Shown: positions 46,863 to 56,122, counted from the first letter of the stretch. The stretch: DNA of 64,000 nucleotides from Rhodococcus rhodnii (GCA_000720375.1 JOAA01000041.1:9500-73499), one strand, 5' to 3'. Made by a program: numbers and translations. Notes: generated from the sequence alone by a model not told the origin.

Positions 46863-47468
46863 GTGACGTCCGCACCGGGCTTGCGTCAGCTGGCCAGACC
46901 CGACGCGGTCGAGCCATGCGCTGACTGCGGTGAATTCGCTGGCCGTAGTTACCCACAGTGTTCGGCGTGCGAGGACTTCGTGGACAGGTACTGGGCCGCT
47001 GACTGGCTCAACGCGCTGGCAGGGACCCCGTCGGACCTGATCTCGGCGGTGCTGACCGACGACGGCGACACGTATCCGTGGACCTGTCTGGACTGGGCGT
47101 TGCGGCTGTCGAACTGCGCGGGGTGCGGGCGTGAGGCCACCACCGGCGAAATCGAATGCGCGTACTGCGCGATCGCCGAGGAGAAGCGCTGGCTGGCCGG
47201 CGGCGACATGACCCCGAACGAGCACTTGTTACGCCAGGCCCGGGTGGTTCTGCGGGCGCCGCACCGGCACCGGGCCTCACAGGTCGCGTACTGGCGCCTG
47301 GTGCTGCCGTTCCTGCTGACCGGCCACTGCTTCACCGCGCGGCAAGCCCAGCGGCTGCGGTCGTTCCTGATCGCCGGCCGGTACGCGGAGCTGGCCGTGA
47401 GCACTTCGTATGAGGAGCTGGCCTCCCTGCCGGATCTGCCGTGGCGGCAGAATACGGTCGTCGTATGA
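46863..47468 (+). CDS. Cys-rich (double zinc-ribbon) protein of unknown function
   Basis: The 201-residue protein has two four-cysteine clusters in the first half: CADCG...CSAC and CAGCG...CAYC. They look like tandem zinc ribbons. The rest is helical with a HRHRASQVAYWRLVLPFLL segment. No family is recognised. The GTG start is preceded by TACCGT six bases upstream, so the message is probably leaderless. Its stop overlaps the start of the luciferase-like oxidoreductase (ATGA), so the two are probably made together. Confidence 0.65.
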   Translation: MTSAPGLRQLARPDAVEPCADCGEFAGRSYPQCSACEDFVDRYWAADWLNALAGTPSDLISAVLTDDGDTYPWTCLDWALRLSNCAGCGREATTGEIECAYCAIAEEKRWLAGGDMTPNEHLLRQARVVLRAPHRHRASQVAYWRLVLPFLLTGHCFTARQAQRLRSFLIAGRYAELAVSTSYEELASLPDLPWRQNTVVV

Positions 47469-48361
47469 AGATCGGATTCGGCGCCCCGGTGTCGGGCGCC
47501 TGGGCAACACCTTCGAACGTCGCGAGGTTCGCCGAGTCGGCGCAAGAGCTCGGCTACTCGTCGTTGTGGACGTTCCACCGGTTGCTGGTCCCGGCCGAGC
47601 ATGGACTGGACGCGGTATATCGGAGTGTCCTCGACCCGACGGTGGTCATGTCGTTCATGGCGGCCAGGACCTCGACCATCCGGCTCGGCGTCGCGCTGAT
47701 CAACTTCCCGTTCGTTTCGCCGACGTACGTGGCCAAGCAGTTCTCGACCCTGGACTTGCTGTCGAACGGCCGGATCGACCTCGGCCTGGGTGCGGGCTGG
47801 CTGGAGGAGGAGTTCGTCGCCTCCGGCGTGTCCTCGGCTCGCCGGGGCGCTCGGACCGTGGAGTACCTGCAGGTTCTGCGGACTCTGTGGGCGGACGAGG
47901 TGAGCGGCTTCGACGGCGAGTTCTATACGGTGCCGTCGTCACGGATGGACCCCAAGCCCGTGCAGAAGCCTGGCCCGCCGGTGCTTCTCGGCGGTGTCGT
48001 GCCCGCCGCCCTTCGTCGCGCCGGGCGCATGGCTGACGGCTGGATGTCCCGCAGCGCCACCAACTTGGACGAGATCTCGGCGCAGATCGCCATTGTCCGC
48101 TCGGCCGCCGCCGAGGCAGGCAAGGACCCGGGTGCTGTCCGCGTCGTCGTTCGTGGCGTAGTGCGGCCTGGCGAGCGCGTGGGCCGGCTTTCCGGGTCGT
48201 ACTCGCAGATCCGTGCCGACGCCGAGTGGCTCGGCGAGCAGGGCGTCACAGAGCTGTTCTACGACCTCAACTGGGACCAGCGAATCGGCAACCCGGACGT
48301 CTCGGCCGAGAGCGCCACCGAGACCGCCCAGGAGCTCCTCGAAGCCCTGAAACCCTCGTGA
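47465..48361 (+). CDS. Luciferase-like (LLM) F420-dependent-type oxidoreductase
   Basis: The 298-residue TIM-barrel protein has MKIGFGAPVSGAWATPSN, TSTIRLGVALINFPF, FSTLDLLSNGRIDLGLGAGW, then RRAGRMADGWM, all features of bacterial LLM flavin/F420 oxidoreductases. F420 use is likely in an actinomycete but not provable from sequence. The substrate is unknown. It overlaps the Cys-rich gene, and its stop codon lies inside a perfect inverted repeat. Confidence 0.87.
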   Translation: MKIGFGAPVSGAWATPSNVARFAESAQELGYSSLWTFHRLLVPAEHGLDAVYRSVLDPTVVMSFMAARTSTIRLGVALINFPFVSPTYVAKQFSTLDLLSNGRIDLGLGAGWLEEEFVASGVSSARRGARTVEYLQVLRTLWADEVSGFDGEFYTVPSSRMDPKPVQKPGPPVLLGGVVPAALRRAGRMADGWMSRSATNLDEISAQIAIVRSAAAEAGKDPGAVRVVVRGVVRPGERVGRLSGSYSQIRADAEWLGEQGVTELFYDLNWDQRIGNPDVSAESATETAQELLEALKPS

Positions 48362-48400
48362 GTGTTTTGGCCGGTTCTAACCGGCCAAAACACTCACGAG
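48355..48400. terminator. Perfect 22-bp-stem bidirectional terminator
   Basis: The two 22-base arms (48355-48376 and 48379-48400) are perfect inverted complements with a CT loop. Each carries GTGTTTTGGCCGG or its complement, so both strands have A/T runs at the stem. It includes the stop of the LLM gene and ends one base before the stop of def, serving both convergent genes. Confidence 0.85.
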
Positions 48401-48401
48401 C

Positions 48402-48974
48402 TCAGTCCTGGAAGGGATCAGGTTCAGTCGCCGGGTCCCACGAAAGCCCGGGTACACCCCACCCGTTGCGCTTGAGCATCTTCTTGGACTGCTTGGCATA
48501 GCGGCCGACCAACCGGTCCAGATACAGCAGGCCGTCCAGGTGATCTGTCTCGTGCTGTAGGCAGCGGGCGAAGAACCCGGTGCCCTCGACCGTGAGCTCG
48601 GATCCGTCAACATCCTGTCCGGTCACCCGCGCCCACGAGGCCCGGCCGGTCGGGTACGTCTCGCCCGGCACCGACAAGCAGCCTTCGTAGTCGTGGTCGG
48701 GATCCGGCATGGTCTCCGGACGTTCGGACGTCTCCAGTACCGGGTTGATCACCAGGCCGCGGTGGCGCACGCCTTCGTCGTCCGGGCAGTCGTAGACGAA
48801 CAGGCGCAGCGGGACGCCGATCTGGTTGGCCGCAAGGCCCACTCCGTTCGCGGCCGCCATCGTCTCGAACATGTCTTCGACAAGCTGCTGAAGTTCGGCG
48901 TCGAATGTGGCAACTTTGTCGGTGGGGTTGTGTAGAACAGGGTCACCGACGACACGGATCAGGTGTACGGCCAT
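48402..48974 (-). CDS. def: Peptide deformylase
   Basis: The 190-residue metalloenzyme removes the formyl group from nascent proteins. Motif 1 is [10 protein letters not shown], motif 2 EGCLSVPG (metal Cys) and motif 3 QHETDHLDG (HEXXH). The ATG at 48972-48974 is chosen because homology starts at [15 protein letters not shown] and TAGAGT lies seven bases upstream, indicating a leaderless message. The gene pair def / DUF3263 in divergent order is the same as mycobacterial Rv0429c/Rv0430. Confidence 0.95.
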   Translation of the reverse strand: MAVHLIRVVGDPVLHNPTDKVATFDAELQQLVEDMFETMAAANGVGLAANQIGVPLRLFVYDCPDDEGVRHRGLVINPVLETSERPETMPDPDHDYEGCLSVPGETYPTGRASWARVTGQDVDGSELTVEGTGFFARCLQHETDHLDGLLYLDRLVGRYAKQSKKMLKRNGWGVPGLSWDPATEPDPFQD

Positions 48975-49135
48975 GGCAGGCACTCTATCCAGCGGCGACT
49001 GCCGGATCCGGACGCGCCGGGTGACATGGCCGACAGTCAAGAGCGGGGGCGTGATGTAATGACGGGGCGGAAATCACATGCGTGTGATTCTTCCCAGACG
49101 GGTACGGGAATCCTGACCGCGAACCGAGGAGCCGG

Positions 49136-49432
49136 ATGGACGCCGCAGAGGCACTGGTCCCCGAGGGCGGGCCGCACGACGGCTTGACCGAGCGGGAACG
49201 GGTGATCCTCGCCTTCGAGCGCCAGTGGTGGAAGTACGCCGGCGCGAAGGACCAGGCGATCAGGGAGATCTTCGGGATCTCACCCACCCGTTACTACCAG
49301 TTGGTCAACGACCTGATCGAGAAGCACGAGGCCTTGATGGCCGATCCGTTGCTGGTGAAACGCCTCCGGCGGCTCCGCAGCGGTCGGGTCCGGGTCCGTG
49401 GAGCACGAAGGCTGGGTGTCGAACAGACATGA
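49136..49432 (+). CDS. DUF3263-family protein
   Basis: The 98-residue protein matches DUF3263: GLTERERVILAFERQWWKYAG followed by KDQAIREIFGISPTRYYQLV, a helix-turn-helix-like pattern. It is likely a small DNA-binding protein, possibly controlling the next gene, which overlaps it by four bases. Its position between def and the LytR_C gene copies Rv0430. The ATG has GGAGCCGG upstream. Confidence 0.87.
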   Translation: MDAAEALVPEGGPHDGLTERERVILAFERQWWKYAGAKDQAIREIFGISPTRYYQLVNDLIEKHEALMADPLLVKRLRRLRSGRVRVRGARRLGVEQT

Positions 49433-50031
49433 CCTCACCCGAGCAGGCAGGACCCACCCGGCCGGCTCGCCTGGCCGGACTGGGCCTGCTCGCGCTCGCC
49501 CTGATCGCGCTGGTGATCGGACTCATCCAACTGCTCGGGGGTGGTGATTCGGAGCAAGCGGCCCCGCCGCCTCCGTCCTCCGAATCGCAGCCACCGCCGC
49601 CACCACCGTCGGAGACGCCGCCGACGAGCGCGCCGCCGGCCCCGCCGACGAGCGCCACGAGCACGGTGCCGCCCGCGCCGCCGACCACGACCAGCTCCAC
49701 GCCGCCTCCGGCACCTCCGACGCAGCCGCCGCCACCGAACCGTTCCGAGCCGGTCCGGGTCTACAACAACAGCTTCATCGAAGGCTTGGCCGAGCGCGCC
49801 GCGAACGACTTCCGCGCCGGTGGCTGGAACGTCGTCGACACGGGCCCGCACCAGGGCAAGGTTCCGGTCACGACGGTCTACTACCGGCCCGGCACCGCTG
49901 AGGAGGCGCAGGCCAAGGAGCTGGCGACGCAGTTCGGCCTGCGGGCCGAGCCCCGCTTCGACGGCATCAAGGACGCCTCGCCCGGCATCATCGTGATCGT
50001 CACCCGCGAGTACAACGAGAAGTCCAAGTAA
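49429..50031 (+). CDS. LytR_C-domain envelope protein (VirR/Rv0431-like)
   Basis: The 200-residue protein has a short cytoplasmic start, one transmembrane helix (about residues 15-37, LAGLGLLALALIALVIGLIQLL), about 65 residues of Pro/Ser/Thr linker and a C-terminal LytR_C domain (PVRVYNNSFIEGLAERAAND to GIIVIVTREY). In mycobacteria the gene in this position, Rv0431 or VirR, affects envelope permeability and vesicle release. A similar cell-wall role is plausible here. ATG 49429 overlaps the DUF3263 stop. Confidence 0.85.
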   Translation: MTSPEQAGPTRPARLAGLGLLALALIALVIGLIQLLGGGDSEQAAPPPPSSESQPPPPPPSETPPTSAPPAPPTSATSTVPPAPPTTTSSTPPPAPPTQPPPPNRSEPVRVYNNSFIEGLAERAANDFRAGGWNVVDTGPHQGKVPVTTVYYRPGTAEEAQAKELATQFGLRAEPRFDGIKDASPGIIVIVTREYNEKSK

Positions 50032-50122
50032 GAATCCCCTGCTCAGCAGGTCCGTGGAACACGCACGCCCAGGTAACGTTGTTAAAGGTGCAACGGTGTA
50101 ATCAACTGGGTTGGTGGTGGCG

Positions 50123-51022
50123 GTGGACGAGTACTCCAAGACGGTTATCTCCGTCGCCAAATCGGTGACTCCGCACGTGGCAAGCGTGCGGCTGGACAAC
50201 GGCAGCGGCTCGGCCGTCGTGTTCGAAAACGGCCGGCTGCTGACAAACGCGCACGTCGTCGGGACCGCGAGGCGTGGCACGGCCACATTCGCGGACGGTA
50301 GTGACGCGACCTTCGAGGTCGTCGGATCCGACCCGCTGTCGGATCTCGCGGTGCTCAGTGCCCGGGGCGAGATTCCGCCACCGGCGACGTTGGGCAACGC
50401 CGACGAACTTGAGGTCGGTCAGCTCGTGGTCGCGGTCGGCAACCCGCTCGGCCTCAACGGTTCGGTGACCGCGGGCGTGGTCAGCGCGCTCGGCCGCGCG
50501 CTTCCGGTTCGCCAAGGCAAGACGGGCCGGGTGATCGAGGACGTCATCCAGACCGACGCGGCGCTCAACCCGGGCAACTCCGGCGGCGCGCTCGCCGACT
50601 CCGAAGGCCGTGTCGTCGGGATCAACACAGCGGTCGCCGGGTTCGGCCTTGGTCTCGCGGTGCCGGTGAACGTGACGACGATGCGGATCGTGCAGACCTT
50701 GGTCTCCGACGGCAGAGTCCGCCGGGCATACCTCGGCCTGGTCAGCATGCCCGCGCCGCTGCCCGACGACGTGGCCGCACGGACCGGGCAGAAGGCCGGT
50801 CTTCGGGTCGTCGAGGTCGTGACAGGCAGCCCCGCGCACAGGGCAGGACTGCACGCGGGCGACCTCGTGCTCACCGTCGGGCGTAAGCAAGTCAGTGACG
50901 CACAAGGCATCCAGAAACAACTCTTCGCCGACGCGATCGGATCTGAGCTGCCGGTGACGGTGTTGCGTGGCGGAGCCATGGTCGACGTCTTCGCGACGCC
51001 GACCGAGCTCTCCGTCCGTTAA
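50123..51022 (+). CDS. HtrA/DegP-like S1C serine protease with PDZ domain
   Basis: The protein of about 299 residues has a trypsin-like domain with His in LLTNAHVVG, Asp in DPLSDLAVLS and Ser in NPGNSGGAL, then a PDZ domain from about residue 210 (GLRVVEVVTGSPAHRAGLHAGD). It has no signal peptide or membrane helix, unlike most HtrA proteins, so it may act in the cytoplasm. Several in-frame starts (TTG 50111, GTG 50114, 50117, 50123) cannot be separated. It occupies the place of sodC in mycobacteria. The end overlaps the converging AAA ATPase gene by four bases. Confidence 0.88.
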   Translation: MDEYSKTVISVAKSVTPHVASVRLDNGSGSAVVFENGRLLTNAHVVGTARRGTATFADGSDATFEVVGSDPLSDLAVLSARGEIPPPATLGNADELEVGQLVVAVGNPLGLNGSVTAGVVSALGRALPVRQGKTGRVIEDVIQTDAALNPGNSGGALADSEGRVVGINTAVAGFGLGLAVPVNVTTMRIVQTLVSDGRVRRAYLGLVSMPAPLPDDVAARTGQKAGLRVVEVVTGSPAHRAGLHAGDLVLTVGRKQVSDAQGIQKQLFADAIGSELPVTVLRGGAMVDVFATPTELSVR

Positions 51023-53259
51023 CGCGACTTCGCGTAGGCCTCCAGCGAGGCCAACTGGGCTGGGTCGAGGGAAGGCCGGACGGTCTCCCTCGCCTTGCCC
51101 AGGTGCGCCGCCGTGACCACTGTGGCCTCAAGGGATTCCCGCATCGCGGTCAACGCGGCCTCACGGATCAAGGCCGCGCAGTCCGCTGCCGAGTAGCGAT
51201 CCAACGTCTCGCCAAGGGCATCGAGATCCACGTCGTCGGCCAGCGGCGTGTTGCGCGCCGACGAGCGCAGGATCGCCGCCCGGGCTTCGCCGTCGGGCGG
51301 CGGGACGTAGATGATCCGCTCCAGTCGGCCTGGCCGCAGCAATGCCGGGTCGATCAGCTCGGGGCGGTTGGTCGCGCCGACAACGATCACGTCCCGCAAC
51401 GGCTCCACGCCATCCAGTTCGGTGAGCAGCGCGGCGACCACACGGTCGGCGACGCCTGAATCGCTGGACTGGCCACGGCGAGGGGCCAACGCGTCGACCT
51501 CGTCGAGGAAGATCATGGCCGGTGCGGCTTCCGCGGCGCGACGGAACAACTCCCGCACGGCGCGCTCGGACTCGCCGACCCACTTGTCCATCAGCTCGGC
51601 GCCCTTGACGGACATCACGTTCAACCGGCCCGTCCCGGCCAACGCGCGGATCAGGAACGTCTTACCGCAGCCTGGCGGGCCGTACAGCAGGACGCCGCGC
51701 GGAGGCTGAACACCAAGGCGGGCAAAGGAATCCGGGTACTGCAGCGGCCACAGCACGGCTTCCGTCAGCGACTGTTTGACCTCGCTCATGTCGCCGACCG
51801 CGTCCAACGTCAGACCGCCGGTCTGCAGGTTGTCCGAAGAGGACATCGAAGTCGGCCGGACCGTCTCCAGTGCGCCGACCATGTCCTCGGCGGAGATCTT
51901 CGGTTCGGGAGCGTCCTTCTGACGCAGCGCCGCGCGGACCGATGCCTCACGCCGCAGTGCGACCAGGTCGGCGACAACGAAGCCGGGCGTGCGATCCGCG
52001 ACCACACCGAAGTCCACATCGGACTCCATGGGGACGTCCCGCATTAGCACGCGCAGCAAGTCGGCCCGCGTTTTGCTGGTGGGCAAGGGAAGTGCGAGTT
52101 CACGGTCGAGCAGCTCGACAGTCCGCAACCGTGGATCGATGGCCTCGGGGTGCGCGGTCGTCGCGATGATCGCGAGACGCGGCGTGTTCACCGCGGCACG
52201 CAACGAGTCCAGCACGATCGTCGCCACGGGTGGAGGATTGGTAGCGGGCAGCAGAGCGTCCACATCGGTCACCAGCAGCACGGCCGGAGTGCTCTTCTCA
52301 GCCTCGGCGACCGCCGCACGAACCCTCGCCGCCGCGGCATTCGCTTCCAGAACGGCGATCGAGGGCGCCGCCACTTCGACGATGCGGGCGTCGACCGCAT
52401 TGGCGACCGAGCGGACGAGGCTGGCCTTGCCGACGCCTTCCGGTCCGCTGACCAAGGCGCCGAGGCGGGGCGCGGCGCCGAGTTTCTTGAGCAGTTCTGG
52501 CCGCTGGAAGGCCAGTTCCAGCCATTCGGTGAGTTTGCGGGCCGCCTCGACGGCGCCCACCAGGTCGGCGACCGGCAGCGGAGCCTCAACGGGTGAAGTG
52601 TCCAGCTCCTCGGCGACAATCACCGCGTCCTCGATGATCTGGCTCTGCGCGGTGACTTGAGTGGAACCGGAGGTGATCTGCGCGGGCTCCGCAGTCCTGG
52701 CGCCATCCCGCCAGCTGACCACTGTGGACGGCGCGACCGCGACGGCACCATCGGGATCCGACGCGGTGATGGTGATCAGTTCGTTGGTCCAGGTCATCCC
52801 AATGGCTTGGGAGAGCCGTTGCCGTGCCGCGGTCACGTCCGCCTCAGGCGGCGGTGCGAGGTCCTGGGGCAGCAAGGACACCGCATCACCGACCGTGAAC
52901 ACCTTGCCCATCAGTGCCAGACGCAGGGTCTGCGGGGTGACGGCGGTCGTGGCGAGCCGCGAACCGGAGACCGTGATGGATCGCGCTGCGAACACCGTCA
53001 CGGGCGAGACGACGACCTCCGAGCCCTCGACGATGCCCAGGTTCGTCAGCGTGATGTCGTCGAGCAGGGCCACGCCGGGAAGGTTTTCGCTCGCCGCGGC
53101 CAAGGCGACGCTGGGCCGCGCGCCGATCAGCCTGACCGAGTCCCACTGCTGCAGGCCAAGGGCGTCAAGGACTTCCGGGTGCAGCCGGACGACACCCCGC
53201 CGGGTGTCGATGGCCGACGGCGACAACCTTGCGGTCAGTGTGATCTGGGGGGAACTCAC
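51019..53259 (-). CDS. CDC48/p97-like double AAA+ ATPase
   Basis: The 746-residue protein has an N-terminal double-psi barrel like the CDC48 N domain (about 1-95) and two AAA modules. The first has a weakened P-loop GPEGVGKAS and Walker B LLVTDVDALLP without the catalytic Glu, so it is probably inactive. The second is complete: GPPGCGKTFLIRALAG, MIFLDEVDALAP, GATNRPELIDPALLRPGR. It likely unfolds proteins or remodels complexes. It corresponds to Rv0435c in order and domain makeup. The GTG start overlaps the MFS-Usp stop by four bases. Confidence 0.9.
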   Translation of the reverse strand: MSSPQITLTARLSPSAIDTRRGVVRLHPEVLDALGLQQWDSVRLIGARPSVALAAASENLPGVALLDDITLTNLGIVEGSEVVVSPVTVFAARSITVSGSRLATTAVTPQTLRLALMGKVFTVGDAVSLLPQDLAPPPEADVTAARQRLSQAIGMTWTNELITITASDPDGAVAVAPSTVVSWRDGARTAEPAQITSGSTQVTAQSQIIEDAVIVAEELDTSPVEAPLPVADLVGAVEAARKLTEWLELAFQRPELLKKLGAAPRLGALVSGPEGVGKASLVRSVANAVDARIVEVAAPSIAVLEANAAAARVRAAVAEAEKSTPAVLLVTDVDALLPATNPPPVATIVLDSLRAAVNTPRLAIIATTAHPEAIDPRLRTVELLDRELALPLPTSKTRADLLRVLMRDVPMESDVDFGVVADRTPGFVVADLVALRREASVRAALRQKDAPEPKISAEDMVGALETVRPTSMSSSDNLQTGGLTLDAVGDMSEVKQSLTEAVLWPLQYPDSFARLGVQPPRGVLLYGPPGCGKTFLIRALAGTGRLNVMSVKGAELMDKWVGESERAVRELFRRAAEAAPAMIFLDEVDALAPRRGQSSDSGVADRVVAALLTELDGVEPLRDVIVVGATNRPELIDPALLRPGRLERIIYVPPPDGEARAAILRSSARNTPLADDVDLDALGETLDRYSAADCAALIREAALTAMRESLEATVVTAAHLGKARETVRPSLDPAQLASLEAYAKSR

Positions 53260-54881
53260 GCATGCGAGCCTACGGGTTCTGGCGCCTTGGTGAGGGCAGG
53301 GTTCACGATCAGGATGTGGGCCTTGGCGTGTTGCCAGAGCTCCTGGCTGGCGCTGGCCTCCATCAACGCGGACAGCCCGCCGTGCGTCGGCGCGCCGACC
53401 ACGATCGCTCGTGCGCCATGCTGGTCGGCGTACTCGGCGACGAGCCGGCCGATGTCGCCGTGCCGTGAGGCGCCGTGGAGCACCTGCCCGGTGACGCCCT
53501 TGACCCGGCTGATCTGACGCTGGACCACCGCCTCGGCGGCCTGCGGGTCCTCGCCGACGGTCACGGCCTGTTCCTGGACGTGCACCACGTGGACAGTCCG
53601 GTTGTGCACCTTGGCCAGATTGACGGCAGCGTCAACCACGGCGTCGGCGGTGGGCGAGTCGTTGATGGCGGCCACGATGACGTTGCCCTGAACCGGCGTG
53701 GCCGGAGCCTCCTGCACTTCTTCGGCCTGGGCGAGTTCCTTACGTGCCAACGAAAGGATCCCGATGCCGAGCACCAACGCGGCCGCTCCGATGTAGAACG
53801 GCACGTGCACGTTAGTCGCCTCGACCAGCTTGCCCGCGGCGAACGGTGCCAGACCGCCGCCGATGAACCGCACGAAGCCGTACGCCGCCGACGCGACGGG
53901 TCGCTCGACCGGCGACACGCTCATCACGGCTTGCGTGGTCACGGTGTTGTTGATGCCGATGAACACACCGGCCACGATCACCAGCACGACCAAAGCCGTC
54001 GTCGAGTCGGTCCAGATCGCGATGCCCAGCATCACCACCGCGAACAGGGCGAGGTTGATGCTGAGCGTGCGGGCGATGCCGAACCGCCGCTGCAGCCGTG
54101 GCGCCGCGAACACCGAGAAGATCGCGACCAGCAGGCCCCAGCCGAAGAACACGAATCCCAGTTGGATCGCACCGAGTTTCATCGGGAACGGCGCGTACCC
54201 CAGCATCGTGAAGAACGCCCAGTTGTAGCAGAGCGCGGTCAGCGACAGGATCAGCAAACCTCGGTGCCGCAACGCTTTCAGTGGCTCGGCAAGAGACATC
54301 TTGCGTTCCGGTTTCGGCGTCGGGTCAAGCAGCACGACCGTCGCAAGGAGGGCGATCGCCATCAACACCGCGACGCCGAAGAACGGCCCACGCCAGCTGA
54401 CCTCACCCAGCAGGCCGCCGACCAACGGGCCCACGGCGATGCCGAGGCCGAGCGCGGTCTCGTACAGGATGATCGCGCCGACGAACCCGCCGGTCGCCGA
54501 CGCCACGATCACGGCCAGCGAAGTCGCGATGAACAGGGCGTTGCCCACGCCCCAGCCGGCACGGAAGCCGACGATCCCGCCGATGCTGTCGGACGCACCG
54601 GCCAGCGCGCTGAACACGACGATGATCGCCAGCCCGGTGATCAGCGTCTTCTTCGCGCCGATCCGGCTGGACACCCAGCCGGTGATCAGCATGGCGACCG
54701 CGGTGATCACCAGGTAGCTGGTGAACAGCAGGGTCACCTGGCTCGGCGTGGCGTTCAGGTCGTGCGAGATCGCGGGCAGGATCGGGTCGACCAACCCGAT
54801 GCCCATGAACGACACCACGCACGCGAAGGCAACCGCGAACACGGCCTTCGGTTGCCGGAAAAGGCTTGTATCACTGGTCAT
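53256..54881 (-). CDS. MFS transporter fused to a universal stress protein domain
   Basis: The 541-residue protein has twelve hydrophobic segments of an MFS efflux protein (residues 10-395, with GWVSSRIGAKKTLITG as motif A). A cytoplasmic UspA domain follows (about 405-530, NVIVAAINDSPTADAVVDAA to GARAIVVGAPTHGGLSALME) with the ATP-binding G-x2-G-x9-G region partly kept. The Usp part may sense ATP or stress and gate transport. It is joined by four-base overlaps to the upstream marR and the downstream AAA gene. The substrate is unknown. Confidence 0.87.
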   Translation of the reverse strand: MTSDTSLFRQPKAVFAVAFACVVSFMGIGLVDPILPAISHDLNATPSQVTLLFTSYLVITAVAMLITGWVSSRIGAKKTLITGLAIIVVFSALAGASDSIGGIVGFRAGWGVGNALFIATSLAVIVASATGGFVGAIILYETALGLGIAVGPLVGGLLGEVSWRGPFFGVAVLMAIALLATVVLLDPTPKPERKMSLAEPLKALRHRGLLILSLTALCYNWAFFTMLGYAPFPMKLGAIQLGFVFFGWGLLVAIFSVFAAPRLQRRFGIARTLSINLALFAVVMLGIAIWTDSTTALVVLVIVAGVFIGINNTVTTQAVMSVSPVERPVASAAYGFVRFIGGGLAPFAAGKLVEATNVHVPFYIGAAALVLGIGILSLARKELAQAEEVQEAPATPVQGNVIVAAINDSPTADAVVDAAVNLAKVHNRTVHVVHVQEQAVTVGEDPQAAEAVVQRQISRVKGVTGQVLHGASRHGDIGRLVAEYADQHGARAIVVGAPTHGGLSALMEASASQELWQHAKAHILIVNPALTKAPEPVGSHA

Positions 54882-55318
54882 TGCTGCATCCCCGCGAGTT
54901 CCCTCAGTGCGTTGATCGCGGGAATCGCGGCGGTCAACGCCTCGTAGTGGGCCGGATCGAGCTCGTCGAGCAGCTCAGCCAGCCGCTCGGCCCGGACCTG
55001 TCTGCGGTACGCGACCTGGTCACGTCCGGCCTTGGTGATGTGGACCTGGACGACCCGCCGGTCGTGCTCGTCGGCGACCCGCTCGACCAGCCCGCTGTCC
55101 TGCAGCCGCGAGATCAGCTGGGTCATCGCGGGCTGCGACACGCCTTCCGCGTTCGCCAGCTCAGTCAGCCGACGCGGTCCCGACCGCTCCAACGCCGCCA
55201 GTACTCCCGCGGCGGTGAACGACAGGCCGGTGGCCGGGCTGAGCCGGCGCACCAGCCGGACCACGCTCTCCAGCGTCACCGCCAGCTCGGCAGCCGGGGC
55301 GGCCGTACGCAGATCCAT
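54878..55318 (-). CDS. MarR-family regulator of the MFS-Usp gene
   Basis: The protein of about 146 residues has a MarR winged helix (LTELANAEGVSQPAMTQLISRL, EHDRRVVQVHITKAGRDQV). ATG 55316-55318 is preferred; a codon at 55339 would add seven residues. The stop overlaps the MFS-Usp ATG (ATGA), so it probably represses its own operon in response to the exported compound. The AT-rich imperfect inverted sequence at about 55318-55350 may be its operator. Confidence 0.87.
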   Translation of the reverse strand: MDLRTAAPAAELAVTLESVVRLVRRLSPATGLSFTAAGVLAALERSGPRRLTELANAEGVSQPAMTQLISRLQDSGLVERVADEHDRRVVQVHITKAGRDQVAYRRQVRAERLAELLDELDPAHYEALTAAIPAINALRELAGMQQ

Positions 55319-55387
55319 ACGAATAGTTGTATCACGCACTTATGTATTTACAAGCATGTCGGACAGTGGCTTCGACCACTGTGTTCG

Positions 55388-56122
55388 TCAGGCTTTACGA
55401 GCCACGAACAGGGTGCGGCTGCTGTGCGCGACGAACGGCAGCCGCTCGTGCAGCTCCTTGAGCTTGGGCATGTACTGCGCGGAGGTGAAGCCCGGCACCA
55501 TCCAGATCACCTTGCGCAGGAAGTACACCACCGCGCCGATGTCGAAGAACTCCATCCGCAGCCGCTCGGTCCGCAGATCGACGATCTCCAGCCCGGCCGC
55601 CTCGGCCTCGGCGCGTTCCCGATCCGGCTGCCGGCCGTCCCGCGGTTGCGGCCCGAGGAAGAACTCGACCAGCTCGAACACGCTTGCCGGGCCCACGTGT
55701 TGCGCGAAGTATGTGCCACCAGGCTGAAGAACCCGCGCGATCTCGTCGAAGCGCGGCGTGACCGGGTGCCTGCTGACCACGAGATCAAAGGCGCCATCCG
55801 CAAAGGGCAACGGCTCTTCATTGGGCGAAGCGACGACAACCGTGCCCAACGGATGCAGCAACGCCGTCGCCTTGGCCACGTTCGGCGGCCACGCTTCCGT
55901 TGCGACACAAAGGGGCGGGCGTTTCGGGATGCCCGCGAGAACTTCGCCGCCACCGGTCTGGATGTCCAGCGCCGCGTTCGCCGTGGCCATCCGCGCGCCC
56001 ATGGACTGCTGGTAACGCCACGAAGGCCGGGCTTCGGTCGCCCGGCCTTCGAACCACGAGAAATCCCAGCCCTCGGTGGGCTCGGCATCCGCCTCGGCTA
56101 CGAGCTCCTCAAATGACCGCAT
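55388..56122 (-). CDS. Class I SAM-dependent methyltransferase
   Basis: The 244-residue protein has a Rossmann-type methyltransferase pattern: the motif I region is altered (CVATEAWPPNVAKATALL), motif II/III is VVASPNEEPLPFADGAFDLVVSRH, and motif V is ARVLQPGGTYFAQHVGP. The closing FVAHSSRTLFVARKA is as in small-molecule methyltransferases. The substrate is unknown. It is independent of the marR operon and not part of the mycobacterial order. Confidence 0.8.
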   Translation of the reverse strand: MRSFEELVAEADAEPTEGWDFSWFEGRATEARPSWRYQQSMGARMATANAALDIQTGGGEVLAGIPKRPPLCVATEAWPPNVAKATALLHPLGTVVVASPNEEPLPFADGAFDLVVSRHPVTPRFDEIARVLQPGGTYFAQHVGPASVFELVEFFLGPQPRDGRQPDRERAEAEAAGLEIVDLRTERLRMEFFDIGAVVYFLRKVIWMVPGFTSAQYMPKLKELHERLPFVAHSSRTLFVARKA

